A DNA stretch of 64,000 bases from Apostichopus japonicus (taxonomy: Eukaryota; Echinodermata; Holothuroidea; Aspidochirotida; Stichopodidae), in the NCBI RefSeq assembly GCF_037975245.1, contig NC_092580.1, forward strand, positions 17,806,001-17,870,000, in the 5' to 3' direction. The notes below the pieces were generated by a model. That model had not been told where the DNA came from, ran no database searches, and was given only the letters and a program-made list of their open reading frames with translations. Below, one piece after another: positions 26,364-39,297 of the stretch (its first letter is position 1; each line of letters starts with the position of its first letter). The position numbers and the translations under genes were made by a program.

Positions 26364-29300
26364 ATGGCGGCTGATTTAACCATTGTTTCTTATAATGCTA
26401 GAGGTATTAGACAACTTAAGAAACGAAGGCAGCTTTTTTCTTATTTACATAGGCGTAAGTGTGATATTTCTTTCATTCAAGAGACCCACAGCTGTTTGGG
26501 TGACGAAAGTTATTGGTGCAATGAATGGGGCGGAAACATTTTTTTCAGCCATGGTTCTACTTGTTGTCGGGGGGTGGCTATTTTATTCAAGCCAAACTTA
26601 GATTTATTATCAAGAAAGAAATTCATCAGTGCGGTAGATACATCATTATTGATATCTTGATTCACGATATTGTGCTCACGTTAATTGCTTTATATGCCCC
26701 AAACATCAACTCCCCGCAATTTTTTACAGAGATCGCTGACAAAGCAAATTCTTTCAAAGGCGATTTTAATTTTGTATTCAACCTTCAACTGGACTAAATC
26801 GGTGGCCAGCCAAAGACTAACTTTAAGGCACGTGATGAATGTATTGCATTGATGGGTATCTTTGATCTCATTGACGTGTGGAGAGAAAGAAATCCGTTGT
26901 CCAACAATTTTACTTGGAGTTCTAACGTAACTCCTGGCATTCATTGTAGGTTAGATTTCTTTCTTCTTTCTAGGAACCTCCAGCATTGTATACATAGCAT
27001 AACCTTTCCTGGTATTCAGTCCGACCATTCTATGGTTAATCTTAGTCTAGCCATTCTAGCCGTCTAGCCCGGGATATTGGAAATTCAATAACGATCTTCT
27101 AAATGATCATAATTTTGTTGCCCTTATTAATGACCTGATCAGTAAAAACCTGTCAACCGTTGCTTTTCCGGACCCATCATCACGATGGGAGTATCTCAAA
27201 TATTGTATTAAAAGAAATAGTATGGTTTTCGCCAAAGCCAAGGCCAAAAAATGCCGTCAGAAAGAAGGTGAGCTCCTTTCAAAGATTTCTTCTTTAGAAC
27301 AGCAGCTTTATATTTCGGACACTGCTATTATTCGCTCACAACTAAAGGAGGCCCAAAATGAGCTGCTAGGAATTTACAATTATAAGCTTCAGGGCACAAT
27401 CATTAGGTCCAGGGCTAGATGGGTTGAGGAGGGGGAGAAAAACACAAAGTATTTCTTAGGTTTAGAAAAAAGAAATAAAACCAATAGTTCAATTCAGAAA
27501 CTTCAAAAAAATTATGGCTGTGTTTTGACTAAGAAACATGATATATTAAAAGAAATAAAAAGTTTTTACTCCTCTCTTTACAGAAGTGCAAACACTAGCT
27601 TGGCAAAGAACTTCCTTGATAATCTTCCAAATAAATCTCTAGATGTAGAAGAATCTGATTTATGCGAAGATTCTCTTTCCCTAAATGAGTGTAAACATGC
27701 TCTTTTTTCGATGGTAAATGACAAAGCCCCAGGTTGTGACAGTCTGTCTGTTAACTTTTATAAGAAATTTTGGCCAGCGATCGGCCAAACTTTGTTAGAC
27801 GCATTTAACCATAGTTACCTCAGTGGTACTTTGTTGAAAGAGCAGTCTAGAGGAAGTGTAACTCTTATTTTAAAAGATGGAAAGGATCCTACATGCCTTA
27901 CAAGTTACCGTCCTATCACTCTACTGAATACCGATTACAAAATTGTTGCTAAGGCACTTGCGTCAAGATTAAAACTTGTTATTCCTAAAGTAATCGGTCC
28001 TCAGCAAAGCGGTTTCGTTAAAGGAAAATTCATTGGCGAAAATATTAGATTTGTTTAGATCTAATTAATTATACTTCTGAGCTAAATGTACCAGGTTTTC
28101 TTTTTATGATTGACTTTGAGAAAGCCTTTGACAGACTGGAGTGGAACTTTATCCACTCTACTCTCACTTTCTTTAATTTCGGAAATAGCTTTAAAAAGTG
28201 GATTCATGTTCTTTATAACAACAGCAATGTTTGTGTGTGTAACAATGGTTACACTACAGGCTTCTTTTCAATTAATAGAGGTGTTAGGCAAGGTTGCCCC
28301 TTAAGCCCTTACATTTTTATTCTGTGTGCAGAAATTCTAGCATTAAAAATTAATTGTAATCATATTATAAGGGGTATTAATATTGCCGGTAAGGAAACAA
28401 GGTTGCTTCAATACGCGGATGACACTGTCTTTTTCATTGATCATAACAAACAGTCTCTTAGGGAAATTCTTTTTGTTCTTAATAACTTCAAGCTCTCGTC
28501 TGGTCTTGCCGTGAATTTGAGCAAGTCTTATTTGTTTCCGTTGGGCCCTTTTATTCACCATAGTCCAGTGTTTACTAATGATTTCGGTATTAAACTTACT
28601 CAAGGTCCAGTAAATTTCTTAGGCATTGTCTTTACTAATAATGTCGACGATCTATTTCGGTTGAATTTCATTCCTAAATTATCCAGATTAAAAACTTGTT
28701 TACGTATTTGTCTACTAGAGACTTAACCCCAGTGGGAAGGAATACTATTGTTAAAAGCCTCGTGCTTTCTCAGCTAGTGTATCTGTTTTTAATACTTCCA
28801 AATCCGCCAAAAAGCTTCATTAAAGAAGTTGAACACATCATCTTTGATTTTGTCTGGCATGGCAATCCAGACAAGGTTGAACATTCATCGATGATAAATT
28901 GTTTAGGTGAGGGGGGTTTAAAAGTACCTCACATTGAGAGTTTTGTTAAAAGTTTGAAGTGTACCTGGATTCGCCGTTATACAAATGATATGGATGGACC
29001 GTGGAAAATTTTCTTTGATCTCTACTTATTATCTTTTGGTAAAACACTATTTTTTAAATGCAACTGTAAGAAATCTGATGTCAAAACCATTTCTAACGGT
29101 TTTATTAAGCAAATTTGTGAGGCATGGTGTGACATCACTTATATGCCACCCACTGACTCTTTCGAAGATGAATATTTGTGGAATAACTCTCTCTTACGCA
29201 TTAATGGTAATGTTGTTTTTAACAATATTTTGTATAGAAAAGGCATTTTGTTTGTGGGCGATCTCTTCGACGAGAACGGAGCTCCTCTGTCTTTTAAAGC

Positions 29301-30046
29301 TTTTGAAAATAAATACCAGCTGCGTGCTTTCCCGTTTACAACTTATTGGGGCTTAATAAATGCCATTCCAATTGAATGGAGGTCTGGCTGTTGTAAAGTT
29401 AATTTTTCTAATCCATCTTCTACATTGTTTGACAGGTGCATTCATTCTTATTCAGCCTCGCAATTCTGTTACCCACTCTATCTCAAAAAAATCTCTAGGC
29501 CGCCTACCGCCATTCAAAAGTGGCAAAATACTTCTGGCGTCGCATTTTTAGTATTCCTTGGAGCACTCTTTCTGAGGCCAAGCTTCAATTCTTTCAGTTT
29601 AGATTTCTGCACAGGATTTTAGGTACTAATAGACTTTTGTTTTTGATGGGGAAGTCAGAATCTCCACTGTGCTCCTTTTGCAAAATTACAAAGAGTCAAT
29701 CCAGCACCTTTTCTGGGATTGCTACGTGACGGCAAATTTTATCCTTAATGCCGAAATGCGTTTCTTAAATAAACAATTCTTTTTCTCTAAACAAGATATC
29801 TTTTTGGGTTTTGGCAACGTTTACTGTGACCCTTACAACTTCTTAATTATCCACCTGAAGTATTATATTTTCGTATGCAAGACAAGCAACACCGAGCCAA
29901 ATATCGATGATTTCTTTTATAAATTTAAATTTGCTTTGAGCGTCGAAAGTTTAAATTATTTTAAGCGAAAGCAGCCACGGAAAAATAAAGTGAATTTCCC
30001 GGAGCTTAGAAATGCCTTTTCATATTGTCCAAACCTGTTTACGTAG
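26364..30046 (+). pseudogene. LINE ORF2 (endonuclease-reverse transcriptase), frameshifted
   Basis: Starts MAADLTIVSYNARGIRQL, the AP-endonuclease N-terminus, with QETHSCLGD and SNVTPGIHCRLDF further on. The RT follows: ADGAPG-like box (KAPGCDSLSVNFYKKFWP), SYRPITLLNTDYKI, IDFEKAFDRLEW, GVRQGCPLSPYIF and the catalytic QYADDTVFF. The C-terminus retains part of a Cys-rich segment (CSFCKI). Frames break near 26640, 26790, 27065, 28058, 28725, 29580 and 29700. Same organisation as L1/Tx1-type elements; inactive. Confidence 0.9.
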
Positions 30047-30257
30047 AAGTCTCTTTTTTAGCTGTGTGTAGTGCAAATGGTTTCTTTTGCTGTCTACTTA
30101 CATTAACTGATACTTACTGCAGTTGCTTGAATATGTAACAGTCCATACCATTGTTGTTTATGCAATGTATAATTTTTTTGTGTACCATGTTAAGTGATCG
30201 TGAATACATATGGAGGAGAAAAAAAAAAAAAAAAAAAAAAAACCACCACCATCACCA

Positions 30258-30674
30258 ACACATTCATGCATCATTATCATTGTGATTCTCAATCATTTCA
30301 TAACCGTTAGGTCATTCTCTCTGAGAAACATATATGATTTTAAGAATGTGAGGCAACCTTCGTTAACTTCAAGTACTAAAAATAGTAGAGTCATAAAAGA
30401 AAGAGAAAGAGCAGATTTGCATGATTTTGAAGCTCAGTAAAATTGCATTCAACCTAACAGGTACCCAAGGAAAGGCTAGAAAAGGACTAGCAAAACACTC
30501 ATACCATACTCTTATGGCCCAATTAACGTTGATATATAATGTGTAGCCTACAACATGGCATTATTCACTCTTCTTAAGTCTTACAGCAACAGTAAGCTTA
30601 GCGCACTTCAGTTTGGGTTCCTGTTCGCCAAGTGACTGAGCTAGAATAGCACATGTATTGTGTAAAACTCTTAC
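30258..30674. other. Spacer after LINE
   Basis: No gene recognised. Begins with leftover CAC/CAT microsatellite. Confidence 0.4.
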
Positions 30675-30873
30675 CATGCCATCTGTTGTGTATTTTCTGA
30701 GAGAATATCTCCCACAGAACTCTTCTTATTGTCTCTGATATAAAAGGCTCTGTGATACTCCAGTCTCTAGACACGTTACCATCGCTGAAATAACACACTC
30801 CTCTGCATCATCTGTGAAAACAATCATTGATATCGTTTTAAGCAACAAAAGTCACTAGATGCAAAAACTATAC

Positions 30874-30995
30874 ATGAATGAATGAATGGATGGATGGATG
30901 CATGGATGGATGGTAGGATGGATGGATGAATGAAAGACTAAATAAACAAACAAACAAACAATCAATCAATCAATCAATCAATAAATAAATTTAAA
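30874..30995. repeat. ATGA/ATGG/ACAA/ATCA tetranucleotide repeats
   Basis: ATGAATGA, GGATGGAT, AACAAACA and AATCAATC runs in succession, then AATAAATAAATTT next to the LINE's 3' end. Intron copies of TTTATTTATT lie at both LINE borders, consistent with insertion into TTTA-rich repeat. Confidence 0.85.
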
Positions 30996-31172
30996 AAAAA
31001 ATGTTTTTTTCTCCATTTATTCAGCATATTTTATATTTTTAATATAGCATATACATATTGTTATAAATTATAATCACCTTTTACAATTCTTGCATAGAAC
31101 ATGTTTAAATGAAATTTCAAGAACGGAACAACTCTGGGCATTCAGAAAATGCCTGTTGTAATTGAATATAAC

Positions 31173-34100
31173 TTACTTTATCTTTCTAATACACTTACTT
31201 GATTTTGAATGGATATAACGTTCAACATCAATTGCAAACTTAAATTTATAGAAAAAATCGCAAATATTTGGTAAGTTCTTATTTCGCTTACAATCATAGA
31301 TATAATACTTCATGTGTATTATAAGAAAATTATATGGGTGACTATATCCATTTCCGTACCCGAAAAAAATATTTTGTTTTGAAAAGAAGATTTGTTGCTT
31401 TAAAAACCGATTCTCTACGTCTAATATGAAAGATCCAGTAAAATTACAGTCCCAAAATAGATGTTCGATATTCTCAGTTTCTCTGTTACAGAAGGAACAG
31501 ACCTCTGTATCATTTATACCCATCAACGCTAAAAGTTTATTTGTCGCAATAATACGATGTAAAAATTTAAACTGAAAGTATTGGAGCTTTGCATCTAATA
31601 CAGTGTAGTATGGAATCTTAAAAAACCTGTCCCAGTCTTTTTTGGTCAGATCTTTAAAGGAGCAACTCCATTTCTCTCTTGCAGTCGGAACTTTTGATAA
31701 ACGATGTAAATACATTTTATAGATATGCTGAGAGATACTGTAGAGCTAGCCCGAATGGCATTAAAGCACATGATAGTATTGTTGTTCATAACATCAGTAC
31801 TATGGCAACCTGACCTTTTCCACCACTGGGGAATTGCACTTATTAAACCCCAATACAAAGTAAAAGGTATATCAGCATTAAAAACCTGTTTGAACCTTAC
31901 AGAAGTTAGCGGCTTATTATGCTCATCAAACAGGTCACTAACATAAATAACATTTCTATCCAATAAAATGTGATTCGTAACAATTTTGTTGTCGATACGA
32001 ATATGAGAATTGTTCCAAATGACTTGGTTACCGAAATTTTCTGTTGGAGTAGAGAATGAAATATCACACCAAGCATAGACTATTTGACGAATGAAAGAAT
32101 TTCTTATACTATTCACATCATTCTTAGCAGTTACAATGAAAAATAAACTGTTTCCCAAACGGCTTCAAATATATATCAATATCAAAAAACATTTTCCAAG
32201 TACCGTTTATAGCATTTGTATATCGCCTAATCCAGGTACACTTTAAACTGTTTATAAAACTGATGATGTGTGTAACTTTTAATCCTCCGTTGCCAATAGT
32301 ATTAATCATGACCAGCCTCTTTACTTTATCGGGGTTTCCCGCCCATATAAAATCGAATAAAATACTTACTAAATCCTTTACGAAACTATTCGGGGGATTT
32401 GGCAACACCATAAATAGGAAAACGAGTTGCGACAAAGCAAATGTTTTCACAATATTACGCCCTATAGCCCTGGGTCAAATCTCTAGATGACCATAATCTC
32501 AAGGTATTCTTCAGTCTAGAAAGTTTCGGTTGATAATTCAGCCGGAACAGATCGTTGCCATCTCCTGTAAAAGTGATCCCAAGCATCTGAACCGGTCCAT
32601 GCGTAATAGTAATATTAAAGTCATATACTGCAGCTGGAATATGATTACTAAATGGGCCCAGCGGAAAAAGACTAGACTTGGACATATTCATAGACAAACC
32701 TGAAGCTTCTTTTAACTGTTTAAAAATACGAATCATCTCCGTAATCGTGGTCACACTGCCATCAAGAAAAAGTGTGGTGTCGTCGGCATATTGCATAATT
32801 TTTACTTCTGTGTTACTTATTCTAATACCCTTAATGATCTCATTATTCTGTACTTTTATGGCAAATACCTCGGCCACCAAGATAAATAAATATGGGCTTA
32901 ATGGGCATCCCTGACGGACTCCCCGTTGAAGTGGAAAGAAACCCGTCGAATAACCATTGTTACAAATACAACTTTGACAGTTACTATAAAAAACATCTAT
33001 CCATTTTTTAAAACTAATACCAAAGTTGAAATATGAAAGAGTTGTTTTAACGAACGACCATTCTAACTTATCAAAGGCTTTTTCGAAATCTACAAGAAAC
33101 AAAAACCCTGGGATTTCGTGATGAGAGCAATACTCTATTAAGTCTAAGACAAATCTAATGTTTTCCCCAATAAATCTATTTTTCAAAAAACTGGTCTGCT
33201 GAGGACCAATGATATTATGGATAACAGATTTTAATCTAGAAGCTATCGCTTTCGCGCCAATTTTATAGTCAGTATTCAGGAGTGTGATGGGCCGATAATT
33301 TTGTAAAAAGGCAGGACTCTTCTCAGGTTTTAAAATTAATGTCACAATGCCTCTTGACTGCTCCGCCGCCAGACTCCCATTATCATACCCATAATTTAAT
33401 GAATCTATTACCAATTGCCCTATTAAAGGCCAAAAAGTTTTGTAAAAGTTCACAGATAGTCCGTCACTGCCTGGGGCTTTGACGTTATGCATCGCTGATA
33501 GAGCTTGGTAGCACGCATCTAGAGTGAGGACACCATCACAAGACTGTACATCGACATTTTGGTCTGGTAGCCCGTTGAAGAAAGGGTCGGGAATGCATCC
33601 ATCTGAGCTGTAGAGCTCCTTATAAAAATTCTTCATCTCCTCGAGAATACGGTCCTTGTCCATAACAATACTACCGTTACTTTTCTCAAGTCGTTGAATG
33701 GAATTAAGTGATTTGTTCCTTCTTTCTAAATTTAAAAAGTATTTTGAGTTTTGTTCTCCTTCTTCCACCCAACGTGCACGAGACCTGATGATGGTACCTC
33801 GGAGCTTATAGTCATAAAGTAACATAAGTTCGTTGTGGGCTTCCTTAAATCGTGATCGTACATTTGCTGATTCCTCAAGATATAATTGTTGTTCGAGCTC
33901 GGCAATTTTATTAATAAGATCATGTTCTTTTGCCCGTCTCTCTTTGGCCCGATCTTTCGAGAAAGTCATGCTAGTCTGACGAATGTTAAACTTTAGCATC
34001 TCCCATCGCCGTGTAGGATCCTGATCAGTATCCATCTCGAGCCCATTACGAATTAATTCATTGATGAGATCAATATAGATTTGGTCATGCAGAAGCGAGT

Positions 34101-34860
34101 TGTTTAATTTCCAATAGCCTGGGCCTCTGCTAGCTAATTGGGTGGAGACTGATAGACAGATGAATGAATGATCGGATTGAAGGCCAGGGGAGAAAACATC
34201 ATCAGTAACTGCATAACTTTCCGGTCTTGATATAAGGAAGTAGTCCAGTCTGCAGTGTATACCTGGTGTTACATTGGAGCTCCAAGTATAGTTTTTAACA
34301 AAAGGATTTCGTTCTCTCCAGATATCAATAAGGTTATGTGAATCCATAAACTCTAAGCATTTTTCTCGCGCTTTGAAATTAGTTCTTTTGTTTCCGCCAA
34401 TTTTGTCCAGGTCTAGGTTAAAAACAAAGTTAAGATCTCCTCCACAGATAATGGTATTACCCTGAAAATTATTTAAAACATTCGATATGCTGGTGAAAAA
34501 CATGGGTGTGTCAATATTTGGAGCATAAATACTGGCGATTGTGTATATACGTTGATGGGTTTGAATGTCAAGTGTCACTAATCTTCCAAGTGCATCGGAT
34601 GCCTCCTTGAGAACTTTAAAGGTTAAGCGGGGATTCAATAGTATACATACACCTCGACTTGTTGTTGAACCGTGAGAGAAAACAATACGTCCACCCCATT
34701 CATTCTGCCAGTATTTAAAATCCGATAAAGAGCTATGTGTTTCCTGCAGCATGACTATGTCAGCATTGCGTCTGTGAAGGTATGCGAATAATTGTCTCCT
34801 TTTCATTGTTTGTCGAAGTCCCCTGGCGTTGAAAGAGATAAGTTTTAGATTCGTTTCCAT
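31173..34860 (-). pseudogene. LINE ORF2 (endonuclease-RT), intact through RT then frameshifted
   Basis: From METNLKLISFNARGLRQ the frame is open for about 800 codons to 32455. It includes endonuclease motifs (QETHSSLSD, GGDLNFVF, LDYFLISR, SDHSFICL) and RT motifs (VKAPGSDGLSVNFYKTFWP, YRPITLLNTDYKI, VDFEKAFDKLEW, GVRQGCPLSPYLF, QYADDTTLFLDG). Three later frames (32450-32124, 32158-31646, 31715-31173) carry the C-terminal part with a zinc knuckle VCSFCNRETENIEHLFWDC. So two to three indels kill the protein after the RT. Catalytic Asp pairs are intact in the open part. Confidence 0.92.
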
Positions 34861-35252
34861 TGCGATGTATATAAACAATCAGCTTTATCGAGTACTAGCA
34901 TATCGAGCACAGTACAATATATAACGTAAAAAGTGTATACCGTTTCCGTAAAGATAAATAATGGGTTATGTATATGTAAACATCTTCGTATGGAGTTAAA
35001 AAAATAAGGTAAAATAAAGTCAATCCAATCGGATAAATCGCGAAAACATTGTAAGATGTATACGATGTAACGTCTCAGTCCGGTTGAAAAAATATGCCAC
35101 ATTCGCGTAAGTATCGGATGATTACTGGACACTAGTAGGGCCGAATAGAATATGTAAATAATTTTCCAGCCTATAATAAACAGGCATTTAAAGGAGCGTT
35201 AACAAGTACGCTGTCCGCAGTAATGACAACGAGAATAACCACAAGTACAAAA

Positions 35253-36050
35253 TTAATGAAAGTTATATGGCTTGCCATTGGACAAACGCCAGCGGCCTCC
35301 AGAAAAATGTAGTTTTGTACCTGACTGGTACAGTTCTGACACCTTCTTTTGCCACTTCCTTTTCTCCTCCAGATCATCTCGAGTTAAGTCATCGATGATA
35401 AAATAATCCTCATTTTGTAGTGCATGTCTCTGGTTTCTCCTCGCGGTTAATTTGTCCTGGTAGAAAGATAACTTTGCCAAAATATGTCTGTCTCTCCCCG
35501 TGACAACCCTACTGTCTCGATGGGCTCGTTCAACACGACAATCAGGAATCCCGACTTTGGAGAGAACATCTTTAACGATTTTACTGCAGTCCTCGGAGTC
35601 TTCCATTTTGATGCCCACGATTCTGACATTGTTTCTACGGGAGAAGTGTTCCTGCTTGTTTAAAAGTGTCGCTTGAAGATCCTTTGAAGCCTCCAGATCA
35701 GTGATTCTGGCTTCGAAGCGCTCACATGTTTTTCGCAAATCAACATTTTGCTCCTTTAAATCGTTCAGTGCGGCTTCCTGAGTCTCGAAGGCACGTTGGA
35801 ATTCAGAGCGAATAGTATTCAATTCACGGAAAATTCTTTCTATCGCAGAGTTCAAATTATCAGAAGGATTACCGGTAGTATCCCCATTATTTTCGTTGAC
35901 ACTGGCAGGTGGGTCATCTGAACGTGGTAGGCTGAAGCATAGGCCCAAGGTTAGGTTAGAGCTTAGGTCTGGGCGTTGGCTGTCGGAATCTTTTTTCTTC
36001 TTTTGGCTGCCCGGGGGCCTACCTCTTGGTCTTTTTTTGCCCTGACTCAT
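35253..36050 (-). CDS. LINE ORF1 protein with AT-hook
   Basis: 265 codons from MSQGKK; an upstream in-frame ATG exists, but the sequence before 36050 does not look like ORF1p. The N-terminus is basic with RPRGRPPGSQKKKK, a canonical AT-hook core (RGRP), followed by a Ser/Asn-rich linker, a coiled coil (about residues 85-140), the RRM-like SRRNNVRIVGI...HILAKLSFYQDK and the C-terminal DDLTRDDLEEKRKWQKK...GKPYNFH. It would bind the LINE RNA. The frame is intact. An AT-hook in ORF1p is less common and could add DNA binding. Confidence 0.85.
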   Translation of the reverse strand: MSQGKKRPRGRPPGSQKKKKDSDSQRPDLSSNLTLGLCFSLPRSDDPPASVNENNGDTTGNPSDNLNSAIERIFRELNTIRSEFQRAFETQEAALNDLKEQNVDLRKTCERFEARITDLEASKDLQATLLNKQEHFSRRNNVRIVGIKMEDSEDCSKIVKDVLSKVGIPDCRVERAHRDSRVVTGRDRHILAKLSFYQDKLTARRNQRHALQNEDYFIIDDLTRDDLEEKRKWQKKVSELYQSGTKLHFSGGRWRLSNGKPYNFH

Positions 36051-36389
36051 TGTATGGCTGATATATCGTTGTATTTGCGAACAGATAGACCGGTAATTCT
36101 TTGGAAAATTCCTCAAAAACTTAAAAAATATCAAGAGCCCTTTGGCACTTGGTGTACTTAGGCCAACATAGAACCAATGAAATAAATAAATAAACAAACA
36201 AATAAATAAATTTTACTTTACCTGATGTCAATTCCAAATCTGTTGTGTCAACCAGCTTTGAAGGTTTATGAGGGTCACGAACAGACTTCTTTGTCTTAGT
36301 TTGGTCCTTTCTCCTCACGTATCGCAGTCGGTTTTCCGGGTAGCCTGTTGCTTCATGGCACCTGTGCCAGCACAAAACTAGTAGACTTC

Positions 36390-37639
36390 CTGAAATTTAG
36401 CAAAGAAAACATATGATAGAAAAATGTTACTTCTCTAAAAATTCATTGTAGTAATACCTCTATGAAAGTTCATTTCTGCAATTTTTTTTTTTATCTGCAG
36501 ACTTCATGCAATTAAGAGCCTATTTTTATCACAAGCTTACTGTACAGCACCCACTTTTGCACACAGTATGGTATATGAACACAATTTGAAAAGACCTGTA
36601 TTTGGCCAATTTTTCCTTACCTTTTTTTGCATTTTAAAACATATTGCCATAAATGAAGTTTACTGAACGTTTCAATACGGATCTCAGATCCTTATGATCT
36701 ATTTCCATGAACAGTATAAGAATTCAGAGAAGTTTCTGCATACCATTTAGTGTGTTATTTTGCCCCTCTTTTTGCCATAACTAGGCAAGACCATAAGCAA
36801 CTTTATGCTAAGGTGCATCGGTATAAGCATTAACATAAAGCGGCATACCTGCTCGGTATAACCGGGTATACCTGAAATATTCGCGGAACCGCTACTTCAA
36901 GCGTCGACTGTACTATTACACAATACCATGAACCTATGGACACTAGCCTACAAATGTATTTGCGATTTAATGACGACTTTACCATTTCTGTTTTTTTCTT
37001 TTGCAGAAACTTATTTAAATATTGATTAAAAAAAAAAAAGTAAGAAAAATCAGTGTTGTTTTCATTTCAACGCAAAAGTACAGATTAGTACACTCCACTA
37101 CTGGGCCCAGTCCAACCACAACACTACAGTAGCATATAGGTCTATGCCTTATTTGTAAATGATCACCTTATATACAGTAGAACATACAAGGGAAAGACTG
37201 ATTCCCACTGTAGGCAAGTCTTACATTACCTAAATCTAAATTACCAGGAACCCTTATTAGGCCTTGCCTGCCTTACTTATGTCATTCAAATTATTTGGTT
37301 ATCGAAAAATTACAATCCACTTTGTGGTGAAGTAGCAACTGAACATTAGAACCCACCATACAGTAATACTGTTTGCCCTGTAGCACCATAGAGGCTTCAC
37401 AATAGTACTGCATACTGTTGTGTGTAGGCATGTACAGTACTGTAGTATACTGTACAGTACAGTCAATCAAAAACCTAGCGTTTATATTTTTCACACCACA
37501 CGCTACACACTATAGTGTACACTGTATAATGCTAGGCCAGAGTAAACCCGTGACGGAGTGAGCATAGCTTCTTCAAATCACTAACTTTATTGCGTATGAT
37601 TAACACAACAAACGAAATGGAAAGTGCCTAATAACTCAC
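36390..37639 (-). other. First intron of the unknown third gene
   Basis: GTGAGT donor on the minus strand after 37640 and a TAAATTTCAG acceptor before 36389. Otherwise AT-rich without recognised features. Confidence 0.4.
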
Positions 37640-37703
37640 CTTTGAAATTCTTGACGTACTTCTCCAATCCCCATTGCAGTAATTTTGCTTCTACGAGATC
37701 CAT

Positions 37704-39064
37704 AAGAGCATTTCGTGAGTGCAAAATTTCGAAAAAATGGCGTCTGTGTAAGACCGTGTACGAATAGCGTACGTTCGAGCGCTGCAGGTCACATGATGTA
37801 CATCAGCCAATAGCATCAAGCTTTACGTTTTGATCAGGAACGGTACAATGAAATGATACCATGCCTAATGAAATTGAATCGGGAATGGTTGAATTTTATC
37901 CGGGAATGGATTAAAATTATCCTGAAAAGGATGAAACTATTTTTATCAGGAAAAATTAAGAGTGAATATTCTAGTCGACCAAGGCAATATAAGTAATAAA
38001 AATTTAATTTGATTTTAACAATGTCTGTTCATCATTACATACTGTTGTACAACCACATCTCGTCTCAATTGGAAGGAAAAAAAAACATCTTGAAAAAGAT
38101 GATGTATAATAATATCATTATTTCAACACCGGCCCATGAAAGCCACTTGTGTTATGAAAATTTAAAATAGCCTGAAAATCCTCCAAAATTTACAACCAGC
38201 TAGATGAATAAAAAAAAAAGACGCAAAGGAACAAACAAGCAGGAAAGGCTTCCAAGATGACATTTGACTTTCAACTGCCTGAACACTTCGTATGAAGCAC
38301 TTCCCAAGGACATGTTATTTTCAGTAATGTTCAGTACAACCTGTGGGAGGCGGCAGTTTTGAAGTGTTTTCAGATAATGAAACCTAGATGACTATAAAGT
38401 ACCTGAACACCATGAAGGAAGCACCACTCAAGTTTCAAATGCAATAAAAGCTGTACACTTTAAAGCATTTTCAGGTAATTACCTCAGCTGCTCCCTAGAT
38501 GACATGTAACCTCCAATTCCTATCACCCAAAAATAGCTCATCACCCAATGATTATATTTAAGTCCAAATATCATAAAATAAAATCATGCAACGGATAACT
38601 TGAAAAAATTGTGGACAGAGGAATAGATAGATACATAGGAGCATGATCACAAAAGCTCATTTTGGTATGAGCTTTTAAAACATACATTTTTGAACACCTT
38701 AAAGGTAAACAATGCTCACCCCCAAGTATGCTAAACATGTTCTAGACTGGTCAGCTCATTTGATTTAATGAATGGGGCTTGATCCAATCATGAATTTCAT
38801 GAGGTCTGTGAAATTCACTTTGGAGCCAGAATTGTATACCTTTAACAAGTTAATAAAACACTGAATGATCACAAAGGAACTATTTCTAAGCAAAGAAAAA
38901 CAGTGAAAAGAACAAGATGATAAAATATTGTACAACTAATTTGGTACTATGCCTAAAATGTTACCTTGAAGGTAATCATGGATGCCATGTTAGTACAAAC
39001 ACTCCCTTGAGTTAGTGTGTATAACTGCATATGCCTACATATAGTTTATGACAGAAATATTGAT
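37704..39064. other. Spacer between third gene and HECT gene
   Basis: No gene or repeat recognised. It would hold the promoter of the minus-strand third gene and the 3' end of the HECT transcript. Confidence 0.4.
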
Positions 39065-39297
39065 TCAAAACCTGCCAAAATAATCACCAGTCTGTGCCAT
39101 CCTGTCCAGTACTGTTGTTTTGAAAGAGGCATAGGTGGTATGGCCCTGAGGAAACATAATTGAACACTGACAAGTATTGGCGATGGGTGAAACCTCCTCA
39201 GGACGTAAGGTGTTAACAGCAATTGTTAGCTTCTGGTCAGAGGAGAATGAAGGGCTGCCAGTTGCAAACTTTGCAAGAATATGTGCGTCTGTGTCAT
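39065..39297 (-). CDS. HECT exon 9: C-lobe with catalytic Cys
   Basis: After a TTTTTTAG acceptor the frame gives DDTDAHILAKFATGSPSF, then LTIAVNTLRPEEVSPIANTC with the presumed catalytic Cys, SIMFPQGHTTYASFKTTV, and ends GDYFGRF before TGA. The order LP-x-A-x-TC followed by a hydrophobic strand and a short tail is the HECT C-lobe layout. Phase fits exon 8. Confidence 0.85.

Larger units (their letters stand above)
25446..30242 (+). mobile_element. L1/Tx1-like LINE, 5'-truncated in ORF1
   Basis: ORF1 remnant, decayed ORF2 (endonuclease plus RT), 3' UTR and a poly-A tail of about 27 A near 30216-30242, flanked by a 15 bp target duplication CCACCACCATCACCA (25431-25445 and 30243-30257). Order and motifs match the minus-strand LINE at 31-36 kb, but the two copies are clearly diverged. 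Confidence 0.93.
30996..36200 (-). mobile_element. L1/Tx1-like LINE, near full length
   Basis: Minus strand: 5' UTR, ORF1 (36050-35253), a spacer of about 390 bp, ORF2 (34860 to about 31173), 3' UTR and a T/A-rich end near 31000. It lies in an intron of the unknown third gene, in the same orientation. AAATTTATTTATT-like sequence at both sides may be the target duplication, but the microsatellite makes exact borders uncertain. Confidence 0.9.
30675..37703 (-). pseudogene. Third spliced gene of the giant element, unknown function
   Basis: Three exons keep phase: 37640-37703 (ATG at 37703), 36222-36389 and 30675-30811. Exon 1 encodes MDLVEAKLLQWGLEKYVKNF, which looks like the start of a SAM-type helix bundle (xxWGLxxYxxxF); exon 2 adds LCWHRCHEATGYPENRL and a basic stretch RYVRRKDQTKTKK; exon 3 gives DDAEECVISAMVTCLETG. 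A TAA lies in frame at 30726-30728. The frame continues after it to a donor-like GTAAGA, so either the protein ends there (about 105 residues) or the TAA is a lesion. The second intron contains the minus-strand LINE. Family not recognised; exon calls rest on splice sites, phase and codon-like sequence. Confidence 0.4.

Noticed and set aside
32263-35377. Plus-strand and shifted frames within the LINEs
   Set aside because: Shadows of the LINE ORFs in other frames with no domain content.
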